Source of the DNA: Oscillospiraceae bacterium
GTDB lineage: Bacteria; Bacillota; Clostridia; Oscillospirales; UBA644
DNA: 19,268 nt
Direction of reading: 5' to 3'
Assembly (NCBI GenBank): GCA_015067385.1
Contig: SVMP01000018.1
Span: 1-19,268, forward strand
The position numbers were made by a program, and so were the translations under genes. The stretch's first letter is position 1, and each line of letters starts with the position of its first letter. This document shows, in pieces, positions 14,275-19,268 of this stretch. The notes under the pieces are model-generated. The model was not told where the DNA came from. It did not search any database and saw nothing but the letters and a program-made list of their open reading frames with translations.

Positions 14275-15723
14275 ATGAGTTTTTCCAAATATAATCCGGC
14301 ATTACTTTGTGACTTTTATGAGTTTACTATGGGTAACGGTTATTTCCTTTCAGGTAAGAAAGACGGAATTGCTTGTTTTGATCTTTTTTTCAGAAGGGTG
14401 CCTGATAACGGCGGTTTTGCAATTGCCGCAGGTCTTGCAAGCGTTATTGATTTTATTGATAATTTCAAATTTAACGACGAGGATATAGAATATCTTCGTT
14501 CAAAAAAATTATTCTCTGAAGATTTTCTTAAATATCTTAAAGATTTTAAATTCTCTTGCGATGTTTATGCTGTTCCCGAAGGAACACCTATCTTCCCCAA
14601 AGAACCGGTAATCACAGTTAAAGGGCCTGCCGTAGAAGCTCAATTACTTGAAACAATGCTTTTACTTATGATCAATCATCAATCTTTGATCGCAACTAAA
14701 GCTAACAGAATCGTTCGTGCGGCTCAGGGAAGACCTGTTTTCGAATTCGGAACAAGAAGGGCTCAAGGGGAAAATGCCGCTATGCTCGGAGCGAGAGCTG
14801 CTTATATCGGTGGTTGTACGGGAACCGCCTGCGCAGCATGTGAACCTTTGTACGGAATCCCCGCAATAGGAACAATGGCTCATTCATGGATTCAGATGTT
14901 TGATTCTGAATATGAAGCATTTGCAACATATGCAAAACTTTATCCCGATGGTTGTACTTTACTTATCGATACATATAACGTTTTAAAATCGGGTATACCG
15001 AATGCCATTAAAGTTGCAAAGGAAATTCTTGAACCTCAAGGAAAACGTTTAAAGGGTGTACGAATCGATTCCGGAGATATAGCATATCTTTCAAAAAAGA
15101 CAAGAGAACTTCTCGACGAAGCCGGTCTGAATGACTGTAAGATTTTTGTTTCGAATTCTCTTGATGAATATATAATCAGGGATATCCTTGTTCAAGGCGC
15201 CTGTGTTGATAACTTTGGCGTAGGCGAAAGATTGATAACATCTAAAAGCGAACCTGTATTCGGCGGTGTATATAAACTTGTTGCCGTTGAACAAAACGGA
15301 GAACTTATTCCGAAAATCAAAATATCTGAGAATCCCGAGAAAATAACCACTCCCGGATATAAAAAAGTATACCGTCTTTTCTCTAATCAGACAGGTAAAA
15401 TGCTTGTTGATATGATAGCTCTTGCAGATGAAGAATTCGACTTCACAAAACCCATAACATTGTTTGATCCCGATCATTCATGGAAGTCAAAAACCTTCAG
15501 CGACTATTCTGTTCAAGAGATCCTCAAGCCTATCTATATCAATGGCAAACGTGTTTATAATGTTCCTGATATAGAAACAACAAGAACATACTGTCTTAAC
15601 GAAGTTTCTAAGGTGTGGGACGAGGTACTGCGTCTTGAAAACCCACAAAACTATTATGTTGACCTTTCTCAAAAGCTTTGGGATGTAAAACATTCACTTT
15701 TGAAGAAAGGAGCCTCCATTTAA
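14275..15723 (+). CDS. pncB: Nicotinate phosphoribosyltransferase
   Basis: A 482-residue enzyme of NAD salvage: nicotinate + PRPP + ATP gives nicotinate mononucleotide. Family signatures are CDFYEFTMG (12-20), FEFGTRRAQG (156-165), the phosphorylated histidine H203 in GTMAHSW, LLIDTYN (229-235), GVRIDSGD (261-268) and NFGVGERL (313-320). Length agrees with the Gram-positive form. Shine-Dalgarno GAAGG lies about 9 bases before ATG 14275. An earlier ATG at 14267 stops after three codons. First gene of an operon: the alcohol dehydrogenase ATG directly follows its TAA. It would supply NAD, the cofactor used by the next gene product. Confidence 0.95.
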   Translation: MSFSKYNPALLCDFYEFTMGNGYFLSGKKDGIACFDLFFRRVPDNGGFAIAAGLASVIDFIDNFKFNDEDIEYLRSKKLFSEDFLKYLKDFKFSCDVYAVPEGTPIFPKEPVITVKGPAVEAQLLETMLLLMINHQSLIATKANRIVRAAQGRPVFEFGTRRAQGENAAMLGARAAYIGGCTGTACAACEPLYGIPAIGTMAHSWIQMFDSEYEAFATYAKLYPDGCTLLIDTYNVLKSGIPNAIKVAKEILEPQGKRLKGVRIDSGDIAYLSKKTRELLDEAGLNDCKIFVSNSLDEYIIRDILVQGACVDNFGVGERLITSKSEPVFGGVYKLVAVEQNGELIPKIKISENPEKITTPGYKKVYRLFSNQTGKMLVDMIALADEEFDFTKPITLFDPDHSWKSKTFSDYSVQEILKPIYINGKRVYNVPDIETTRTYCLNEVSKVWDEVLRLENPQNYYVDLSQKLWDVKHSLLKKGASI

Positions 15724-16845
15724 ATGAAATATTCATATTTTGCTCCTACCGAAATCGTTTCAGGTGTCGGATGTGTTTCTTCATTTGGCAGATTTTCTTT
15801 ATACGGTTCTAAATGCGCTATAATAACCGGTAAAAATATGTATAAACATAATTCTGCTTTAACCGATACGATTTCTGCGCTTGAAAAAGAAAACATCAGT
15901 TATTTGGTTATAAATGAAGCGGAAAATAATCCGTCCGTTAAGAGCGTATTTGACTTTGCGTCAAGAATAAATTCCTTCGGCGCTACATTCATAATTGGTA
16001 TAGGCGGCGGTTCATCAATGGATACAGCAAAAGCAGTAGCTATTGTTTCCGCCAATAAAGAATTAACTGAAGATACGGTATTCTCAGTTTCTTCGGAAGC
16101 ACAGTCTCTCCCCGTTATTCTTATCGGAACTACAGCCGGAACAGGTAGTGAAGTTATGCCATCTGCCGTTCTTACGATTCCGGGAGATATTCCCATAAAA
16201 AAATCTGTTAAGACAAAGAATTCCTATGCGAAAGTAGCGCTTTGTGATTATACATATACTTCTTCAATGCCTGCAACTATAACAGTATCAACTGCTTTAG
16301 ACTCTATCTGCCATGCCATTGAAGCAATTTACAGTAAACGAGGCGGGGAATGGTCTAAGATATACGGACATGCTGCGTTGAGAAAAGTCATGCCTGCTCT
16401 TTTAAAATTCACAGAAAACGTCGACAACGATCAACAGATAAGAGATGATCTGTATTTCGGTTCTATTCTTGCAGGTCTTGCAATAAATGACGGGGGAACG
16501 AGCTTCCCTCATTCAATGGGTTATATGTTAACAACCATGCATGAAACCGCTCACGGATTTGCCTGTGCTGTTTTCATAAGTCAATTCATTGAAAAAATTT
16601 CAGCAATTGAGAATATTTCCGAAACACTTAACTCATGCGGAATGTCTTCATCTGAAGAATTTGCTGAAAAGATCAATAAAATAATTTCCGCTTATTACAA
16701 GAAACCCATTCTTTCTTTAGAACAAGCACAAAAATATGCCGATCTTGCTTTCAAGATGAATGTTAATAACAATAATCTCAATTTATCACGAGATGATTGT
16801 GTTGATATTTATCTTGAAATGAGCAAAGAGGGGGCTTGTAAATGA
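15724..16845 (+). CDS. Iron-containing (group III) alcohol dehydrogenase
   Basis: A 373-residue cytoplasmic NAD(P)-dependent dehydrogenase of the iron-type family. The cofactor-binding signature is GIGGGSSMDTAKA (92-104). The metal site is complete: D193 and H197 in ALDSICHAIEA, H263 in FPHSMGY and H277 in HETAHG, with family-typical spacing. Substrate unclear; the family includes ethanol, butanol, 1,3-propanediol and lactaldehyde enzymes. The ATG immediately follows the pncB stop and has Shine-Dalgarno AAAGGAG about 11 bases upstream within pncB. Its last codon overlaps the recJ start (ATGA), so pncB, this gene and recJ are one transcript with coupled translation. Confidence 0.9.
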   Translation: MKYSYFAPTEIVSGVGCVSSFGRFSLYGSKCAIITGKNMYKHNSALTDTISALEKENISYLVINEAENNPSVKSVFDFASRINSFGATFIIGIGGGSSMDTAKAVAIVSANKELTEDTVFSVSSEAQSLPVILIGTTAGTGSEVMPSAVLTIPGDIPIKKSVKTKNSYAKVALCDYTYTSSMPATITVSTALDSICHAIEAIYSKRGGEWSKIYGHAALRKVMPALLKFTENVDNDQQIRDDLYFGSILAGLAINDGGTSFPHSMGYMLTTMHETAHGFACAVFISQFIEKISAIENISETLNSCGMSSSEEFAEKINKIISAYYKKPILSLEQAQKYADLAFKMNVNNNNLNLSRDDCVDIYLEMSKEGACK

Positions 16846-18992
16846 TTGATAGCAGACGCCCCGAAAGCAGATGGGTTCTTAAAACTCAAAATACGGAAAC
16901 AATAACTGCATTTTCCGAATTTCTCGATGATTATTTCCGCCCGAGAAGAAAAAAAACAAATACGACCTCCGAGGAAACAAGAAAAGCTTTTTATGAACTT
17001 CTTTCTCGTCTGTTTTACAACAGAGGTTTCAGGGAAACTTTTGAAATAGAAGATTTTTTTAATGTTTCTATTTCCAGGCTTCATGATCCTTTTCTTCTCC
17101 CTGATATGGAACTTGCTGTTGACAGAATAAAAAGTGCAATTGCAAATAATGAGAAAATAACTGTTTACGGAGATTATGATGTTGACGGAATAACATCTGT
17201 ATCTATTCTTTATAAATATCTTTCATCCTGCGGTGCTTTTGTCGATTATTATATTCCGGGAAGAACAGATGAAGGATACGGATTAAATGAGAATGCTTTA
17301 AGAAAAATACGTGAAAGCGGAACTACTCTTGTTGTAACCGTTGATACCGGAACAACAGCAGTAGATGAAGCTGTTTTCGCTAAAAGCATTGGTTTGGAAA
17401 TTGTTATAACAGATCACCATGAATGTAAACTCAAACAAAACGACGATGGGTCGATAACCGAACTTATCCCTGATTGTGTTGCGATAGTAAACCCCAAACG
17501 TCCATCCGGAAAATATCCTTTTTCGGAACTTGCAGGGGTTGGTGTCGTTTTTAAACTTATATGTGCGCTTACAGGCGATACATCAAAAGTTCTTAATGAT
17601 TACGGAGATCTTGTTGCGATCGGAACAATTGCCGATATAATGCCTCTCGTAAATGAAAACAGAGCCATTGTTGTGATTGGTATAAAAAAGATCAAGGAAC
17701 ATATTTCGGTTGGATTAAAAGCTTTGCTTACAGCTTCCGGCAATGAAAAAGAAGTCAGTTCCTCTGTAATAGCATATACTATAGCACCTCGTTTAAATGC
17801 TGCGGGAAGAATAGGGGATCCCAAAACTTCTATTAGTCTTCTTCTCGAAAAAGACCATACAACAGCTTCCGAAATCGCATTTTCACTATGCGAAGAAAAC
17901 AGAAAAAGACAACAGCTTGAGTCTGAAATTTTTAAAGATGTTGAAAAGATGATCGAAAAAGAAGGACTTAATGATAAAATTCTCGTATTTGCATCGGATA
18001 ATTGGCATCATGGTGTAATTGGTATAGTAGCATCCCGTATAATTGAAAAATACGGCAAGCCTTGTATTTTATTATGCGGAGACGGAGAAAACATGAAAGG
18101 CTCCGCAAGAAGCGTAAAAGGAATAAGTATATTCGAACTTTTACAGGAAACATCCTCCTCGCTTCTTAAATTCGGAGGTCATGAAATGGCCGCAGGATTG
18201 TCTTTAAGCAGAGAAAAATATAATGATTTTAAAAAGGAAATTATCGAATATTCAAACAAAACAATAACAGACAGAATGCTTATACCTGTTATTGAAGCAG
18301 AATGTGAGCTTCCTTTTGAACGTCTTACTCTTCAGACATATGATGTTATTCGACTTCTTGAACCGTTCGGAACAGGTAATAATACACCTCTGTTTATTGT
18401 TAAAAATCTTACTGTTGCAGATATTGAACCGATAGGTTGCGGTCATCACGTCAAAATGAAAGTAATGGGAAAAGACGCTCAACTTGAACCTGTTACGATG
18501 TTAATGTTTAATACCGAGTATAATCACCTTAACTGCGTTAAAGGTGACGAGATCGATGTTGTATGTTCTTTGGGAGACAATGTTTTTAATGGTAAGAGGA
18601 GTTTATCTGTTAATGTGAAAAAATTTAAACTTTCAACTTCCATAGAAAGCAAAGATAAAGTTAATAAGTTATTTTACGATAACTTCAAGAAAAACGGAAA
18701 AGTTATTGAAGATATAATTCTTACAAGAGATCATGTTGCCGCTGTTTTTAAAAAAATAAGAAAACAGAATTCGGAAACAGAAGAATATAACGCATATTCT
18801 TTTGCAAGAAGACTTTCTCATGAATCGGGTCTTGATATAAACTATGCTCGTTTTATGCTCTCAATCGACATATTAAGTGAACTTGACCTTATTTCCTATG
18901 TAGGCACTGATTTTATTAAAATAACTTATCGCAATTCTTTTAAAAAAGTTGATCTTCAGAACTCTGCGACATGGAGCATGGTTCACCAATAA
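16842..18992 (+). CDS. recJ: Single-stranded-DNA-specific exonuclease RecJ
   Basis: A 716-residue DHH-family 5'-3' exonuclease acting in recombination and repair. The catalytic acidic motifs are VYGDYDVDGITS (108-119; D111, D113, D115), VTVDTG with D168, TDHH (190-193) and IGTIADIMP with D265. RLNAAGRIG (317-325) and the DHHA1 motif FGGHEMAAG (444-452) follow. An OB-fold-like region begins near 480. The C-terminal segment from about 600 extends past the E. coli protein (577 residues) but is in the range of other Firmicutes RecJ. The start ATG overlaps the preceding stop by four bases (ATGA); a weak purine-rich GAGGGGG lies just upstream. rel follows after 18 bases. In many Firmicutes apt sits between recJ and rel; it is absent here. 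Confidence 0.95.
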   Translation: MIDSRRPESRWVLKTQNTETITAFSEFLDDYFRPRRKKTNTTSEETRKAFYELLSRLFYNRGFRETFEIEDFFNVSISRLHDPFLLPDMELAVDRIKSAIANNEKITVYGDYDVDGITSVSILYKYLSSCGAFVDYYIPGRTDEGYGLNENALRKIRESGTTLVVTVDTGTTAVDEAVFAKSIGLEIVITDHHECKLKQNDDGSITELIPDCVAIVNPKRPSGKYPFSELAGVGVVFKLICALTGDTSKVLNDYGDLVAIGTIADIMPLVNENRAIVVIGIKKIKEHISVGLKALLTASGNEKEVSSSVIAYTIAPRLNAAGRIGDPKTSISLLLEKDHTTASEIAFSLCEENRKRQQLESEIFKDVEKMIEKEGLNDKILVFASDNWHHGVIGIVASRIIEKYGKPCILLCGDGENMKGSARSVKGISIFELLQETSSSLLKFGGHEMAAGLSLSREKYNDFKKEIIEYSNKTITDRMLIPVIEAECELPFERLTLQTYDVIRLLEPFGTGNNTPLFIVKNLTVADIEPIGCGHHVKMKVMGKDAQLEPVTMLMFNTEYNHLNCVKGDEIDVVCSLGDNVFNGKRSLSVNVKKFKLSTSIESKDKVNKLFYDNFKKNGKVIEDIILTRDHVAAVFKKIRKQNSETEEYNAYSFARRLSHESGLDINYARFMLSIDILSELDLISYVGTDFIKITYRNSFKKVDLQNSATWSMVHQ

Positions 18993-19010
18993 AGAAAGAA
19001 GGAATATATT

Positions 19011-19268
19011 ATGTTGCCTTCTGCAAAAGAGCTTTTTGACGCTCTTGAAAATAAAGGCAGAAATTATAACATGGAAAAGATCAGAGAAGCGTATGATTTC
19101 GCATTCGCTGCTCATGAATCACAAAAAAGAAAAACAGGAGAACCGTACATCAATCATCCGATTGCTGTTGCCAAGATTCTGCTTGACTTTGACTGTGATA
19201 CAGACACGATCGTTGCGGCTCTTTTCCATGATATAATTGAAGACACGGAATATACCTATGATGATATA
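19011..19268 (+). CDS. rel: RelA/SpoT-family (p)ppGpp synthetase/hydrolase (partial, C-terminus off the right edge)
   Basis: The first 86 codons of a Rel-type stringent-response enzyme. They cover the start of the N-terminal HD hydrolase domain: H49 in PYINHP and the metal-binding pair H73-D74 in ALFHDIIEDT match conserved positions of (p)ppGpp hydrolases. The synthetase and regulatory domains would lie outside the window. Shine-Dalgarno AGAAGGA ends about 8 bases before ATG 19011, and the gap from recJ is only 18 bases, so it belongs to the same operon. The intact HD motif predicts hydrolase ability. A hydrolase-only small homologue (MESH1/SAH type) cannot be excluded from this fragment, but the location after recJ favours full-length Rel. 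Confidence 0.9.
   Translation, partial: MLPSAKELFDALENKGRNYNMEKIREAYDFAFAAHESQKRKTGEPYINHPIAVAKILLDFDCDTDTIVAALFHDIIEDTEYTYDDI

Noticed and set aside
18949..19236. Plus-strand 95-codon open frame over the recJ-rel junction
   Set aside because: It overlaps the end of recJ and the start of rel in another frame. The rel frame shows the conserved HD motif with a good Shine-Dalgarno.
1..19268. Mobile elements, prophage, CRISPR or defence genes
   Set aside because: No transposase, integrase, phage structural gene or regularly spaced repeat is visible, and almost all sequence is accounted for by housekeeping or metabolic genes.

Overview
The window looks like chromosomal core sequence from a low-GC member of the Bacillota, most likely class Clostridia near Ruminococcaceae/Oscillospiraceae. 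This is inferred from the AT-rich base composition, consensus SigA-type promoters, strong Shine-Dalgarno sequences, the pth-mfd and recJ-rel gene orders, a ROK glucokinase, and LafA/LafB-type glycolipid glycosyltransferases. I see no rRNA, tRNA, CRISPR array, insertion sequence, prophage gene or plasmid gene. No gene-free gap exceeds about 270 bases.

Left part (1-2946): a minus-strand gene runs off the left edge. It encodes a TIM-barrel sugar isomerase/epimerase domain continuing in frame into an AMP-forming acyl-CoA-synthetase-type domain. It diverges from a two-gene plus-strand operon, an RluA-family pseudouridine synthase followed by a CBS-domain protein. A hairpin terminator separates that operon from the next, convergent one.

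Middle part (2947-6352): a minus-strand operon encodes a large protein with two fused GT4 glycosyltransferases, followed by a ROK glucokinase. The two halves resemble LafB/BgsA and LafA/BgsB, which act in succession to build the diglycosyl-diacylglycerol membrane lipid. Glucokinase makes glucose 6-phosphate, a precursor of UDP-glucose, so the operon may join substrate supply to lipid glycosylation.

Right of that (6353-12673): a strong divergent promoter drives a Gfo/Idh/MocA oxidoreductase, then tightly packed pth (peptidyl-tRNA hydrolase) and mfd (transcription-repair coupling factor). Next is a separately promoted SurA/PrsA-like lipoprotein chaperone with its own terminator.

Right part (12674-19268): a 270-base intergenic region rich in inverted repeats precedes a MalY/PatB-type PLP enzyme with its own terminator. 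Then comes an operon of pncB (nicotinate phosphoribosyltransferase), an iron-type alcohol dehydrogenase, recJ, and the start of a RelA/SpoT (p)ppGpp enzyme cut by the right edge.

The points most worth following up are the isomerase/AMP-ligase fusion, the LafB-LafA fusion, an apparently leaderless pseudouridine synthase mRNA, a 9-base motif (AAACATTGA) found in four promoter regions, and the uniform 17-base spacer plus extended -10 in six promoters. I found no obvious defence system or mobile element.
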